Of a stretch of 64,000 bases of DNA, positions 7,781-17,728 are shown piece after piece. The DNA lies in NCBI GenBank assembly GCA_030149365.1, contig JASBRP010000065.1, forward strand, positions 1 to 64,000, given 5' to 3'. Under the pieces are notes generated by a model. That model was not told where the DNA came from. It did not search any database and saw only the letters and a list, made by a program, of their open reading frames with translations. Numbering within the stretch: the stretch's first letter is position 1; every line of letters begins with the position of its first letter. This DNA comes from Solimonas sp. GTDB taxonomy: Bacteria; Pseudomonadota; Gammaproteobacteria; Nevskiales; Nevskiaceae. The translations under genes and the position numbers were made by a program.

Positions 7781-10555
7781 TCAGGTCAGAGCGCCGTGGC
7801 ACTGCTTGTACTTCTTGCCGCTGCCACAGGGGCAAGGATCGTTGCGGCCGACCTTGGGCATGTCGCGCACCATCGGGGCCTGGCGCGGCGCGGCAGGCTC
7901 GGCGGCCTCCAGGCGGCGCGGCGCGGCGGCGCCCTGCACAGGCTCGGCGGCTTCCTCGGCGGCACCGATCACGTCCGGAGCGGCGGCGTGCTGGAACTGC
8001 AGCTCGCGCTCGGCCTGCTGGCGGCGCTGCTCTTCGATCGCCCGCACTTCCTCCTCCGACTGGATACGCACGCGCGCCAGCATGGAGATCACGTCGTGCT
8101 TGAAGCGCGCCAGCATGTCGTTGAACATGCCGAAGGCCTCGCGCTTGTACTCTTGCTTGGGGTCCTTCTGGGCGTAGGAGCGCAGGTTGATGCCCTGGCG
8201 CAGGTAATCCACCGCGGCCAGGTGCTCGCGCCAGAGGTTGTCCAGCACCTGCAGCATGATGGCCTTCTCGAAGTGCTCCAGCACGGCCTCGCCGATCTGC
8301 TCCTTCTTCTCGGCATAGGCCTCGCGCACCTTGTCCAGCAGGCGCTCGCGCAGCTTCTTCTCGTTGAGGTCCTGCTCCTCGTCCAGCCACTGGCGGATCG
8401 GCAGGTCCAGGTGGAAGTCGCGCTTGAAGGCATCCTGCAGGCCGTCAATGCTCCACTGGTCCTCGATGGTCTGCGGCGGGATGTGAGCGTCGATCACGGC
8501 GCTGACTACATCCGGGCGGATGTCCGCCACCATGGCGCTGACGCGCTCGGCACCCATCAGCTCGTCGCGCAGGTCGTAGACCGCCTTGCGCTGGTCATTG
8601 GCGACGTTGTCGTATTCCAGCAGGTGCTTGCGGATGTCGAAGTTGTGCGCCTCGACCTTGCGTTGCGCGGTCTCGATGGCGCGCGACACCCAGCGGTGCT
8701 CGATCGCCTCGCCTTCCTGCATGCCGAGGCCCTGCAGCATGGCGCGCATGCGCGGCGGCGTGAAGATGCGCATCAGGGTGTCGTCGAGCGACAGGTAGAA
8801 GCGCGAAGCGCCCGGGTCACCCTGGCGGCCCGAACGGCCACGCAGCTGGTTGTCGATACGGCGGGATTCGTGGCGCTCGGAGCCGAGCACGCAAAGGCCA
8901 CCGGAGGCCAGCACCTGGTCGTGGCGCAGCTTCCAGGCGGCGCGAGCGGCCTCACGGCCGGCGCTGTCGTCTTCCGGCAGCAGCGCCAGCTCGGACTCCA
9001 GGTTGCCGCCGAGCACGATGTCGGTACCGCGGCCGGCCATGTTGGTGGCGATGGTCACGGCGCTGGGGCGGCCGGCCTGGGCCACGATGTCGGCCTCGCG
9101 CTCGTGCTGCTTGGCGTTGAGCACCTCGTGGACGATGCCTTCCTTCTTCAGCAGGGCCGACAGCAACTCCGAGGTCTCGATGCTGGCAGTACCCACCAGG
9201 ACCGGCTGCTGGCGCTGGTGTGCTTCCTTGATCTCGGAAATCACCGCCGCGAACTTGTCCTTGGTGTTCATGAACACCAGGTCGCCGTGGTCCTTGCGGA
9301 GCATCGGGCGGTTGGTCGGGATGACCAGCACCTCGAGGTTGTAGATGCTCTGGAACTCGAAGGCCTCGGTATCGGCCGTGCCGGTCATGCCGGACAGCTT
9401 GTTGTACAGGCGGAAGTAGTTCTGGAAGGTGATGGACGCCAGCGTCTGGTTTTCCTGCTGGATCTTGACCCCTTCCTTGGCCTCGATGGCCTGGTGCAAG
9501 CCATCGCTCCAGCGGCGGCCCGCCATCTTGCGTCCAGTGAATTCGTCGATGATGACGATCTGGCCACGCTCCACGATGTACTCGACGTCGCGCTTGTACA
9601 GCTGGTGCGCGCGCAGCAGCGCGTTGAGGTGGTGCATCAGCACGATGTTGGCGGCATCGTAGAGGCTGTCTTCCTCGCCGAGCAGCTTGGCTGCGCGCAG
9701 CAGTTCCTCGACCTTCTCGTGGCCGGCCTCGCTCAGGTGGACCTGCTTGGCCTTCTCGTCGAGCACGAAGTCGCCGGTGGCTTCCTCCTCGTCGGAGTTC
9801 TTCTCGCCGCGCACCAGGCGCGGGACGATGGCGTTGATCTTGCGGTACAGCTCTGGGTCATCGTCGGTGGGGCCGGAGATGATCAGCGGCGTGCGGGCCT
9901 CGTCGATCAGGATCGAGTCGACTTCGTCGACGATGGCGAAATTCTGGCCGCGCTGCACCTTGTCGGCCAGCGAGAAAGCCATGTTGTCGCGCAGGTAGTC
10001 GAAGCCCAGTTCGTTGTTGGTGGCGTAGGTGATGTCGCAGGCATAGGCCTCGCGCTTCTCCTGGGTGGTCTGCCCGGAGGTGATCACGCCCACCGTCAGG
10101 CCCAGGAAGCGGTAGATGCGCCCCATCCACTCGGAGTCGCGGCGCGCCAGGTAGTCATTGACGGTGACCACGTGCACGCCCTTGCCGGGCAGCGCATTGA
10201 GGTAGGCCGCCAGCGTGGCGACCAGGGTCTTGCCTTCACCGGTGCGCATTTCGGCGATCTTGCCGTCGTTGAGCACGGCGCCGCCGATCAACTGGACGTC
10301 GAAGTGGCGCATGCCCATGACGCGCTTGCCGGCCTCGCGCACCACCGCGAAGGCCTCCGGCTGCACCGATGCCAGCTTCTCGCCCTTGGCCAAACGCTCG
10401 CGGAAGACAACGGTCTGGTTGGCCAGCTCGGCGTCGCTCATGGCGGCGAACTTCGATTCCAGCGCGCCGACCTGGCGAACAAGGCCATCGAGCTTCTTCA
10501 GCATGCGCTGGTTCTGGCTCCCGAAGATGCGAGCCAGCAGGTTGTTAGCAGCCAT
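7781..10555 (-). CDS. secA: Preprotein translocase motor SecA
   Basis: This 924-residue SecA is the ATPase that drives preproteins through SecYEG. Walker A is MRTGEGKT (residues 103-110) and Walker B is the [13 protein letters not shown] stretch. The helicase motif [13 protein letters not shown] and [19 protein letters not shown] (second nucleotide-binding fold) are present. The C-terminus ends with the SEC-C zinc motif [14 protein letters not shown], so the SecB/lipid-binding tail is kept. Length is normal (901 in E. coli). Upstream, 135 bp separate it from the terminator of the M23 peptidase gene, so it probably has its own promoter. A matching open frame on the opposite strand is a codon-bias shadow. 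Confidence 0.98.
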   Translation of the reverse strand: MAANNLLARIFGSQNQRMLKKLDGLVRQVGALESKFAAMSDAELANQTVVFRERLAKGEKLASVQPEAFAVVREAGKRVMGMRHFDVQLIGGAVLNDGKIAEMRTGEGKTLVATLAAYLNALPGKGVHVVTVNDYLARRDSEWMGRIYRFLGLTVGVITSGQTTQEKREAYACDITYATNNELGFDYLRDNMAFSLADKVQRGQNFAIVDEVDSILIDEARTPLIISGPTDDDPELYRKINAIVPRLVRGEKNSDEEEATGDFVLDEKAKQVHLSEAGHEKVEELLRAAKLLGEEDSLYDAANIVLMHHLNALLRAHQLYKRDVEYIVERGQIVIIDEFTGRKMAGRRWSDGLHQAIEAKEGVKIQQENQTLASITFQNYFRLYNKLSGMTGTADTEAFEFQSIYNLEVLVIPTNRPMLRKDHGDLVFMNTKDKFAAVISEIKEAHQRQQPVLVGTASIETSELLSALLKKEGIVHEVLNAKQHEREADIVAQAGRPSAVTIATNMAGRGTDIVLGGNLESELALLPEDDSAGREAARAAWKLRHDQVLASGGLCVLGSERHESRRIDNQLRGRSGRQGDPGASRFYLSLDDTLMRIFTPPRMRAMLQGLGMQEGEAIEHRWVSRAIETAQRKVEAHNFDIRKHLLEYDNVANDQRKAVYDLRDELMGAERVSAMVADIRPDVVSAVIDAHIPPQTIEDQWSIDGLQDAFKRDFHLDLPIRQWLDEEQDLNEKKLRERLLDKVREAYAEKKEQIGEAVLEHFEKAIMLQVLDNLWREHLAAVDYLRQGINLRSYAQKDPKQEYKREAFGMFNDMLARFKHDVISMLARVRIQSEEEVRAIEEQRRQQAERELQFQHAAAPDVIGAAEEAAEPVQGAAAPRRLEAAEPAAPRQAPMVRDMPKVGRNDPCPCGSGKKYKQCHGALT

Positions 10556-10697
10556 ATGTTTTCTTAAGGAAAAGCCGGAGTCGCGGGGCGCTGCGGCAGG
10601 GGCGGGCGGGGTTTGAAAAATAGACGAATATTATGCCTGACTGGGGCCGACCGGGGCCTTTTCAAGCCCCCGGCCCTCCCCGCCGGGCCAACAAAAA

Positions 10698-10725
10698 AAG
10701 GCGCAGACCCTGGGGTCTGCGCCTT
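10698..10725 (-). terminator. Rho-independent terminator after the M23 peptidase gene
   Basis: The stem AAGGCGCAGACCC/GGGTCTGCGCCTT (10698-10725) is followed on the minus strand by seven T. It lies 23 bp after the stop codon of the M23 peptidase and separates it from secA. Confidence 0.92.
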
Positions 10726-10748
10726 GGTTCTCTCACTGCGCGCTGACG

Positions 10749-11669
10749 CTAACGCGCAGCCTGGATGTACTCCTGCGGGTTGACGACAGCGCCGTTGAAC
10801 AGCACCTCGAAGTGGACATGCGGGGCGGTGGAGCGGCCCGTGGAGCCGACCAGGGCGATGCGCTGCCCCTTCAGGACGCGGTCGCCGACATTGACCAGCA
10901 GGCGGCTGTTGTGTCCGTAGCGGGTCACGTAGCCGTTGCCGTGGTTGATCTCGACCAGGTTGCCGTAGCCGGCATGGGAGCCAGCCTGGCTGACGATGCC
11001 GGCGGCGGCGGACATCACGTCGGCGCCGGCGCGGGCGGCGAAGTCGATGCCCGAATGCATGGTGGTACGGCCGGTAAACGGGTCGGAGCGCCAGCCGAAC
11101 AGCGAGGAAATCCAGCCATTCTCCACCGGCCAGCCCGAGGGCCGGGTCTGCTTCTGCAGGCGGCTGGCCAGCAGCAGGTCTTCCAGCACGCGCAGCTGGC
11201 GCTCGCGGTCGGTCAGCTGCTGCTCGAAATCGTCCAGGGAGATCAGCACGCTCGACAGGCCACTGCCTTCGATCTCGGACTCCTCGGGTCCACCGATCGG
11301 CGGCGGCTGGGAGAAGTCGAACTCGCCCTGCTCCAGCCCGGCGACCTCGGTCAGGCGCTGGCCGGCGGCATCCAGGCGCAGCACATGGGCCTGCAGCAGC
11401 GCGATGCGGCGCGCCAGGGCATTGGCATCTTCTTCGGCGGCGGAGCGGGCCTTGCGCAATTCGATGCGCTGGGCCTCGACCTCATTGGCCCAGTCGGCCA
11501 CCAGGCGCTCGGGCAGCACCCCACCCTCGCCACGGCTGGCATAACCAATAAAGAACACGGCAGCGGAGAAAAGGCTGAAGACCAGTGCCAGGGGGACCCA
11601 CAGCAAGACATTGCGACGGTCGAGCTTCAGGCGCGTCGTGCGCCCGCGGTTGACGACTATAATGTCCAT
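10749..11669 (-). CDS. M23 (LytM-type) peptidoglycan endopeptidase, membrane anchored
   Basis: The protein has 306 residues. A transmembrane helix (about residues 21-43) anchors it with the bulk in the periplasm. A likely coiled coil spans about 60-110. The C-terminal M23 domain has the zinc ligands His205 and Asp209 (HSGIDF) and His284/His286 (HVHFE). All LytM residues are present, so it may be an active D,D-endopeptidase rather than an EnvC/NlpD-like activator. An M23 gene between secA and lpxC is also seen in pseudomonads. Its start lies only 8 bp from the start of the divergent DciA gene. Confidence 0.92.
   Translation of the reverse strand: MDIIVVNRGRTTRLKLDRRNVLLWVPLALVFSLFSAAVFFIGYASRGEGGVLPERLVADWANEVEAQRIELRKARSAAEEDANALARRIALLQAHVLRLDAAGQRLTEVAGLEQGEFDFSQPPPIGGPEESEIEGSGLSSVLISLDDFEQQLTDRERQLRVLEDLLLASRLQKQTRPSGWPVENGWISSLFGWRSDPFTGRTTMHSGIDFAARAGADVMSAAAGIVSQAGSHAGYGNLVEINHGNGYVTRYGHNSRLLVNVGDRVLKGQRIALVGSTGRSTAPHVHFEVLFNGAVVNPQEYIQAAR
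11658..11663 (+). promoter_or_regulatory. Possible -10 element for the dciA-like gene
   Basis: A perfect TATAAT lies 14 bp before the DciA-family ATG, inside the first codons of the divergent M23 gene. No convincing -35 box is present at 16-18 bp, so this is a weak call. If used, the leader would be only about 10 nt. Confidence 0.3.
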
Positions 11670-11677
11670 GAATCCGT

Positions 11678-11998
11678 ATGAACCCCCAAAAATTTAGCGG
11701 CAAACCCATCGGCGACTGGCTGCGGCAACAACCTTCCGAGCTGCGCAGCCTCTTGGACCGCGCGCGCCTGCTTGCCGACATCAACAGCGCTCTCCCTTCC
11801 TGGTCCGCGGAACCCTGGGTGGCCCTGATACGGGTCGCCAATATCCGCGGTGAGACGCTGGTCATCCATGCGCGGTCCGCCGCTGCACTGGTGCCGCTGC
11901 GTTACCGCAGCACCGCACTGCTGGCGTGGCTGAACCAGCGATTCCGTCTCGAACTCACGAAAACGGAAGCAAAAGTCAAGCCTGAACCATCACGTTGA
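11678..11998 (+). CDS. dciA: DciA-like protein (DUF721)
   Basis: This 106-residue protein has the DUF721 fold typical of DciA, the replicative-helicase (DnaB) loader of bacteria that lack DnaC. The core runs from about residue 30 to 95, with the conserved pattern of strands around VALIRVANIRGETLVIHARS and a helix with LLAWLNQ. It lies divergently from the M23 peptidase and converges with lpxC, as DUF721 genes next to secA/lpxC do in other gammaproteobacteria. It is short compared with DciA proteins that have long tails, so only the core domain is present. Confidence 0.75.
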   Translation: MNPQKFSGKPIGDWLRQQPSELRSLLDRARLLADINSALPSWSAEPWVALIRVANIRGETLVIHARSAAALVPLRYRSTALLAWLNQRFRLELTKTEAKVKPEPSR

Positions 11999-12178
11999 TG
12001 GCCCCGAGTGTACGTGCCGTGTGACGGAAGCCGCAAGTCTACGGGCCGACATAAGGTAGTTCCCCTGGGGAATAGCGTGGGGAATGAGGCAGAATTACTA
12101 GGTTCGGCCGTTTCTGGCTCTATTTTTTTGTTTATTTAAATTTAACTCAACAATTAATGTTTAGATAATGTCACAGCC

Positions 12179-13102
12179 TCAAGCAGCCGAAGCCAGGCTG
12201 CCCCGGGCGAAGGCGATCGGCGGCGGGGTCTGCTCATTGTCGTAGGTGACGATGTCCCAGGCCGCCTGGTCGGCCAGCACGGCCCGCACCAGCTTGTTGT
12301 TGAGGGCGTGGCCGGACTTGTAGGCGGTGTAAGCGCCCAGCACCGGATAGCCCAGCAGGTAGAGATCGCCGACAGCGTCGAGGATCTTGTGCCGCACGAA
12401 CTCGTCGTCGTAACGCAGACCGTCGTGATTCACCACGCGGTACTCGTCCAGGGCCACGACGTTGTCCAGGCTGGCGCCCAGGCCGAGGTTGTTCGAGCGC
12501 AGCTGGTCCAGCTCGCGCATGAACCCGAAGGTACGGGCGCGGCTGACTTCCTTGATATAGGAAGCGGTGGAGAAGTCGATGACCGAGGACTGGCTGCTGG
12601 TCTTGAACACCGGGTGCTTGAACTCGATGCCGAAGCTCAGGCGATAGCCCTCGTAGGGCTCGAAACGGGCGAACTTGTCGCCGTCCTGCACCTGCACCGG
12701 CTGGCGGATGCGCAGGAATTTCTTGGCCTTGTCCTGCTCGTGGATACCGGCGCTCTGGATCAGGAACACGAAGGGGCCGGCGCTGCCGTCCATGATCGGC
12801 ACCTCCGGCGAGGACAGCTCGACCACGCAGTTGTCGATGCCCAGGCCGGCCAGGGCCGACATCAGGTGCTCGATCGTCATGATCTTGGCACCGGTATCGT
12901 GGACCAGCGTGCTGCACATGACCGCCTCGCGCAGCAGCTCGGCGTGGGCCGGGACCTCCACGGTGGGGTTCAGGTCGGTCCGCCGGAACACGATCCCGGT
13001 ATCCGGGCCCGCCGGCAGCAATGACATGTAGACCTTGCGGCCTGAATGCAGGCCGATGCCGCTGGCGCGGACCGACTGGCGAAGTGTGCGTTGACGAACC
13101 AT
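12179..13102 (-). CDS. lpxC: UDP-3-O-acyl-N-acetylglucosamine deacetylase LpxC
   Basis: This 307-residue zinc enzyme catalyses the committed step of lipid A synthesis, so the organism makes an LPS-type outer membrane. The zinc ligands are His79 (TIEHL), His238 and Asp242 (HKILDAVGD). Cys63 and the catalytic-loop His265 (SGHALNN) are also in place. Length matches E. coli LpxC (305). It lies after ftsZ in the usual order but is separated from it by a terminator, so it is probably transcribed from its own promoter in the 240-bp gap. The 180-bp region between it and dciA is convergent and AT-rich near 12120-12170. Confidence 0.97.
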   Translation of the reverse strand: MVRQRTLRQSVRASGIGLHSGRKVYMSLLPAGPDTGIVFRRTDLNPTVEVPAHAELLREAVMCSTLVHDTGAKIMTIEHLMSALAGLGIDNCVVELSSPEVPIMDGSAGPFVFLIQSAGIHEQDKAKKFLRIRQPVQVQDGDKFARFEPYEGYRLSFGIEFKHPVFKTSSQSSVIDFSTASYIKEVSRARTFGFMRELDQLRSNNLGLGASLDNVVALDEYRVVNHDGLRYDDEFVRHKILDAVGDLYLLGYPVLGAYTAYKSGHALNNKLVRAVLADQAAWDIVTYDNEQTPPPIAFARGSLASAA

Positions 13103-13276
13103 GTGCGGCTCTGGAATCCCGTCGTCTAGCCCTTGAAGGGCTTATTGACCGTCAACTTTACCATGGGCCTCTGGCTGCTTCCTGAACGGGGGGTAGATAA
13201 AACCTCGGCCCCAGCCGGCTCCGGCCAGGGCTGGGTGGCACGAGGGCCCCGAACCACCGGTACGGCACGCAAGCAA

Positions 13277-13302
13277 AAGGGCGGCCCCTTGGGGCCGCCC
13301 TT
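13277..13302 (-). terminator. Rho-independent terminator after ftsZ
   Basis: AAGGGCGGCCCC/GGGGCCGCCCTT (13277-13302) with a 2-nt spacer is followed by TTTTGC on the minus strand. It lies 42 bp after the ftsZ stop and closes the dcw cluster. Confidence 0.9.
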
Positions 13303-13343
13303 GTCTTGCATCGTCACTGCCGTACGCCGGCTGCGCTGCAGGC

Positions 13344-14573
13344 TCAGTCGGCCTGGTTGCGCAGGAAGGCGGGGATGCTGAGGATGTCGTCGTCCAGCAG
13401 CGGGAAGGACGAACCGCCACCCACCGCCACCTTCTGCTGCTGGCGCGGGTAGCCCAGCTCCGGCTGCATGCGGCCCTGCGGCATCTGCGCGGCCTGCTGC
13501 ACCGGCTGCTCCACCGGCTTGATGAACTGAGCCACCTTGGGGTTCAGCACCGGCATCGGCTGCTGCGCCACGGGCGCCGCCATCGACACCGCCTTGCCGC
13601 CGGCCAGGCCGGTCGCCACCACGGTGACGCGCAGCTCGCCGTTGAGGTTCGGGTTGACGGACATGCCGCACTTGGCGTCGGCCTCGTCCGAGGCGATCTC
13701 GTAGACGCGGGAGTTGACGTACTCCCACTCCTCCATCGTCAGGCTCTCGTCGCAGGTGACGTTGACCAGCAGGCCGCGGGCACCGTGCAGCTCGATATCG
13801 TCCAGCAGCGGGCTGGAGAGGGCCATTTCCACGGCCTTCTGCGCACGGCCTTCGCCGGAGGCGTAGCCGATGCCCATCATGGACATGCCGCGGTTGGACA
13901 TGACGGTCTTCACGTCGGCGAAGTCCACGTTCATGTGGCCCGGGCGGGTGATCAGCTCGGAGATGCCCTGCACGGCGTTCTGCAGCACGTCGTTGGCCGA
14001 CTTGAAGCAGTTCAGCACGGTGATCTTGGTGCCGAGCACCAGGCCCAGCTTCTCGTTGGGGATCAGGATCAGGGAGTCGGTGAACTGGCGCAGCTCGTCG
14101 ATGCCCTTGACCGCCGTGGCCATGCGCTTCTTGCCTTCGTGCACGAAGGGCTTGGTCACCACGGCAACGGTCAGGATGCCGAGTTCCTTGGCCACCTGTG
14201 CGATCACGGGAGCCGCACCGGTGCCGGTGCCGCCGCCCATGCCGGCGGTGATGAACAGCAGGTCCGTACCCTCGATCAGGTCACGGATGCGGTCACGGTC
14301 TTCCTCGGCGGCCTGGCGGCCGACGGAGGGGTCCGAGCCGGCGCCCAGGCCACGGGTGATGCCCGCGCCGAGCTGCAGCTGGCTGGTCGGGACGCAGCGC
14401 TCGAGGTGATCGCGGTCGGTGTTGGCAACGATGAACTCGACGCCATCAATGCCGCCCTGGGCCATCTGGTTGACGGTATTGCAACCGCCACCGCCGACGC
14501 CCACCACACGGATGACCGCACGCTTCTTCTGGCCATCCATCAATTCGAAAATTTCCCGCGTCTGTGCGCCCAT
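13344..14573 (-). CDS. ftsZ: Cell division GTPase FtsZ
   Basis: This 409-residue tubulin homologue polymerises into the division ring. The tubulin signature GGGTGTG is at residues 113-119. The N-terminal GVGGGGCNTVNQM loop and the C-terminal conserved tail DDDILSIPAFLRNQ (binding site for FtsA/ZipA) are intact. AGGAG 6 nt upstream supports this ATG. The upstream gap to ftsA (about 215 bp) has an AT-rich inverted repeat and probably a promoter, allowing extra ftsZ transcription. A terminator follows the gene. Confidence 0.98.
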   Translation of the reverse strand: MGAQTREIFELMDGQKKRAVIRVVGVGGGGCNTVNQMAQGGIDGVEFIVANTDRDHLERCVPTSQLQLGAGITRGLGAGSDPSVGRQAAEEDRDRIRDLIEGTDLLFITAGMGGGTGTGAAPVIAQVAKELGILTVAVVTKPFVHEGKKRMATAVKGIDELRQFTDSLILIPNEKLGLVLGTKITVLNCFKSANDVLQNAVQGISELITRPGHMNVDFADVKTVMSNRGMSMMGIGYASGEGRAQKAVEMALSSPLLDDIELHGARGLLVNVTCDESLTMEEWEYVNSRVYEIASDEADAKCGMSVNPNLNGELRVTVVATGLAGGKAVSMAAPVAQQPMPVLNPKVAQFIKPVEQPVQQAAQMPQGRMQPELGYPRQQQKVAVGGGSSFPLLDDDILSIPAFLRNQAD

Positions 14574-14659
14574 ATCGTGCTCCTGCGTCCTGCGACGCGT
14601 CTGACCGTTGCCCTATCCGAAAAACGCCGCGCCGATCAAGGCTGCCGACACCGCAAGGA

Positions 14660-14708
14660 CTGTGTTGAATATTCTTTTTTTACTAAAAATGAAAATAATT
14701 CAACACAG
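14660..14708. repeat. Inverted repeat upstream of ftsZ
   Basis: The perfect 11-bp arms CTGTGTTGAAT (14660-14670) and ATTCAACACAG (14698-14708) enclose 27 bp of very AT-rich DNA, in a region otherwise near 60-65% GC. It lies 87 bp upstream of the ftsZ ATG, where promoters or operators are expected. It could be an operator for a dimeric regulator or an mRNA stem-loop. No regulator can be named. Confidence 0.6.
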
Positions 14709-14788
14709 TGCCAATGTCAACAACAATCTTGCGCGATCCGCTTCAAAATCACTCCCGGTCCTTGACCGGCTTTCACCGCTTTTCCGCT

Positions 14789-16024
14789 CTAGAAATTGCC
14801 CTTGAGCCACTCGCCGATGCGCTGCAACGCGAAGCCCGCACCACCGCTGCCGCCGGTGCGCGCCGCATCGTTGCGCGGCTGCGCATGGCGGCCGTACAGC
14901 AGCAGGCCGGCGGCCGTCGCATAGGCCGGGCTGCCCACCACCTCGTCGCTCCCGGTAACCTGCTGCGGCACGCCGATACGTACCGGCAGCTCGAACACTT
15001 CCTCGGCCAGTTCCGCCACGCCCGGCATCTGCACCGCCGCACCGCTCAACACCACGCCGGCCGGGATCGACTCGTACCAGCCGCTGCGCTGCAGTTCCTT
15101 GCGCACGAAGCGGAACAGTTCCTCGTAGCGCGGGCGGACCACCTCGGCCAGGGTCAGGCGCGACAGGCGCCGCGAACCCTCGCCGACACCGCGGATTTCG
15201 ATCTCCTCGTGCGCCGCCGCCAGCTGCGGCAGGGCGCAGCCGAACTGCACCTTGATCTCCTCGGCCTGTTGCGCCGGAATGCGGAAGGCCATGGCGACGT
15301 CGTTGGTGACGTGGTTGCCGGCCACCGGCAGCACCGCGGTATGGCGGATCGCACCGCCCTTGAACACGGCGATGTCACTGGTGCCGCCGCCGATGTCGAG
15401 CGACACCACGCCGGCCTCGCGCTCGTCCGGCAGCAGCACGGCCTCGGCGGCCGCCAGGTGCTGCAGGATCAGGCGATCCACGCGCAGGCCGCAGGCCTCG
15501 ACGCACTTGGACAGGTTCTGGATCGAGCTGGAGCTGCCGTGGATGACGTGCACGTTGGCTTCCAGGCGCACGCCGTACTGGCCCACCGGGTCCTGGATGC
15601 CGCGCTGGCCGTCGATCACGAATTCCTGCGGGATCACGTGCAGGATCCGACGGTCGGCCGGCATCGGGATCGCCTTGGCGGTCTCGATCGCGGCATCGAC
15701 GTCGCGGTCGGTCACCTCGCGCTGGCGGATCGCCGCCAGACCCAGGGAGTTGCCCGACTGGATGTGCTGGCCCGACAGGCCGACGTAGACCGACTGCGCA
15801 CGGCAGTTGGCCATGTGCTCGGCGTTTTCCACCGCGCGGCGGATGGCCTGCACGGTGGCGTCGATGTTCACCACCTCACCGCGGTTGAGGCCGCGCGAGG
15901 CATGCTCGCCATGCCCGACGATATCGACGCCGCCCTCGGGCATCACCTGCCCGATCACGGCGACACACTTGGTCGTGCCGATGTCCAGGCCGACCAGCAG
16001 ATTGCGCACTTCGCGCTTAGCCAT
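14789..16024 (-). CDS. ftsA: Cell division protein FtsA
   Basis: This 411-residue actin-like ATPase tethers FtsZ to the membrane. The actin-fold phosphate loops are LDIGTTKCVAVIG (about residues 13-25) and LDIGGGTSDIAVF. The C-terminal FALQRIGEWLKGNF is an amphipathic membrane-targeting helix. I place the start at MAKREVRN, which overlaps the ftsQ stop by 8 nt; the open frame extends further upstream only because ftsQ is GC-rich. The normal length (about 415) supports this. Confidence 0.97.
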   Translation of the reverse strand: MAKREVRNLLVGLDIGTTKCVAVIGQVMPEGGVDIVGHGEHASRGLNRGEVVNIDATVQAIRRAVENAEHMANCRAQSVYVGLSGQHIQSGNSLGLAAIRQREVTDRDVDAAIETAKAIPMPADRRILHVIPQEFVIDGQRGIQDPVGQYGVRLEANVHVIHGSSSSIQNLSKCVEACGLRVDRLILQHLAAAEAVLLPDEREAGVVSLDIGGGTSDIAVFKGGAIRHTAVLPVAGNHVTNDVAMAFRIPAQQAEEIKVQFGCALPQLAAAHEEIEIRGVGEGSRRLSRLTLAEVVRPRYEELFRFVRKELQRSGWYESIPAGVVLSGAAVQMPGVAELAEEVFELPVRIGVPQQVTGSDEVVGSPAYATAAGLLLYGRHAQPRNDAARTGGSGGAGFALQRIGEWLKGNF

Positions 16025-16793
16025 TCTTTTCGCTCCCGCCCGTGGCGGGCTGCGGCTGCGGCTGCGACCGCCAGCCCACCGCGAACCCGTTGGTGTAGCG
16101 CAGGTCGATGTGCTCGACCTGCGGCAATTCTTCCGCCAGCTTGTGCAGTACCGCGCCCAGCAGCATGTCGAGCTTGTCGTCCGGCGTGCCGCGGCCCAGG
16201 CGCAGCTCGATGCCGTCACGGGTGCGTGCGGTCCATTCGCCGCGTGCATCCTGGCTCAGGGCCACCAGCACGAAGGGGCTGCTGCGCAGACGCTCCTCCA
16301 GCCGCTGGTAGGTTTCCATCACCTCGCGCTCATGGCCCTCGATGCCGCCCAGTAGCGGCAGCTTCGACGGAATCTCCTCGGCCTTGGGCGCAAACACCTT
16401 CGACTCGGTGTCCAGCAATTGGCCGTCGTTCCAGCGCGCGAAGGGTTCCCGCTCCCACACCCGCACGCGCAACGTGCCGGGCCAGATGCGTTCCACGCGC
16501 GAGCGTGCCACCCAGGGCAGCGCGGCCAGTCGGTCGCGCGCACCCGCCAGCGGCAGGGCCAGGAAGCCCTGGCCCAGCTCCGGCCGCAGCGCGGTCTCGA
16601 TATCGGCAACCGCCACGCGTTCGAACGATCCCTCGATCTGCAGTTCCGCCACTTGCGGACTGCTGGTGGCACGCAGCATCAGCCAACCGCAGCAACCCAC
16701 CGAGAGCACGGCGAGCAGCCCCAGCAGGAAGGGCCTGAAGTTGCGGAAGTTGATTTCGGGCATGCGCAGATCGCCCATCGTCATGGCAGTCAT
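16017..16793 (-). CDS. ftsQ: Cell division protein FtsQ
   Basis: This 258-residue bitopic membrane protein links early and late divisome parts. From the chosen start it has a short cytoplasmic segment, a transmembrane helix at about residues 22-40 (FLLGLLAVLSVGCCGWLML), and the periplasmic POTRA and beta domains (VERIWPGTLRVRVWEREPFARW is typical). The ATG at 16793 overlaps the ddl stop as ATGA, which decides the start over an in-frame Met 13 codons upstream. Confidence 0.95.
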   Translation of the reverse strand: MTAMTMGDLRMPEINFRNFRPFLLGLLAVLSVGCCGWLMLRATSSPQVAELQIEGSFERVAVADIETALRPELGQGFLALPLAGARDRLAALPWVARSRVERIWPGTLRVRVWEREPFARWNDGQLLDTESKVFAPKAEEIPSKLPLLGGIEGHEREVMETYQRLEERLRSSPFVLVALSQDARGEWTARTRDGIELRLGRGTPDDKLDMLLGAVLHKLAEELPQVEHIDLRYTNGFAVGWRSQPQPQPATGGSEKNG

Positions 16794-17728
16794 GTCTTGC
16801 GCCCCAGGGTGGTTTCCAGCAGACGCCAGCACAGCTCGTCGAAGTCGATGCCGCGTGCGCGTGCCGCCATCGGCGCCAGGCTGTGGGACGTCATACCCGG
16901 CAGCATGTTGATCTCCAGCAGCCAGGGGTTGCCCTGGGCATCCATCATGAAGTCCACCCGACCCCAGTCGCGCCCATCGACCAGTTCGAAGGCGCGCTGG
17001 CAGATCTCCTGGCAGCGCTTCTCGTGTTCAGCGTCGAGTCCGGCGGGGCAGTGGTACTTGGTGTTGTCCGAGATGTACTTGGCGTGATAGTCGTAGAACT
17101 CGCCATCGGGCTCGATCCGGATCACCGGCAGCGCCTCGCCGCCCAGCACGAAACAGGTGTACTCGCCGCCGGCGATGAACTGCTCGGCAATCACCACGCG
17201 GCCCGGGCCACGCGCGTCGTCAAAGGCCTTTTCGATCTGGTCGGCCGACTTGACCTTGCTGACGCCAACGCTGGAACCGTCGGCCGCCGGCTTGATGATG
17301 AAGGGATAGCCGAAACGCTCGGCTGCCGCACGCGCGTCGGCCACGTCCTGCAGCAGCGCGAAGTCCGGCGTCGGCAGGCCCTCGGCCTTCCAGATGCGCT
17401 TGGTGCGCAGCTTGTCCATGGCCAGCGCAGAGGCCAGCACGCCGCTGCCCGGATAGGGAATGCCGAGCAGGTCCAGCACCGCCTGCACCGTGCCGTCTTC
17501 GCCACCAGTGCCGTGCATGATGTTGAAGACCCGGTCATAGCCCTTGTCGCCCAGGCCCAGCAGGATGCCGGGATCGGCAACATCCACGCCGGTCACGTCG
17601 ATGCCGCGGCGCTGCATCGCCTCGACCACGTTCTTGCCGCTCCACAGCGAGACCTCGCGCTCGGCGGACCAGCCGCCCAGCAGGACGGCAACGCGGCCAA
17701 AGGCCTTGGGGTCGGTAACGCGGGTCAT
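16790..17728 (-). CDS. ddl: D-alanine--D-alanine ligase
   Basis: This 312-residue ATP-grasp enzyme joins two D-Ala for peptidoglycan. Characteristic stretches are VAVLLGGWSAEREVSLWSG at the N-terminus, FIIKPAADGSSVGVSKV (ATP/phosphate loop), GEYTCFVLGG, and WLLEINMLPGMTSHSLAP at the Mg-binding end. The start is fixed by an ATGA overlap with murB (17725-17728). It sits in the usual place between murB and ftsQ. Confidence 0.97.
   Translation of the reverse strand: MTRVTDPKAFGRVAVLLGGWSAEREVSLWSGKNVVEAMQRRGIDVTGVDVADPGILLGLGDKGYDRVFNIMHGTGGEDGTVQAVLDLLGIPYPGSGVLASALAMDKLRTKRIWKAEGLPTPDFALLQDVADARAAAERFGYPFIIKPAADGSSVGVSKVKSADQIEKAFDDARGPGRVVIAEQFIAGGEYTCFVLGGEALPVIRIEPDGEFYDYHAKYISDNTKYHCPAGLDAEHEKRCQEICQRAFELVDGRDWGRVDFMMDAQGNPWLLEINMLPGMTSHSLAPMAARARGIDFDELCWRLLETTLGRKT

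Noticed and set aside
7796-10567. A 923-codon open frame on the plus strand
   Set aside because: It is exactly antisense to secA and has the His/Ala/Gln/Leu-rich composition typical of antisense frames in high-GC genes; no domain is present.
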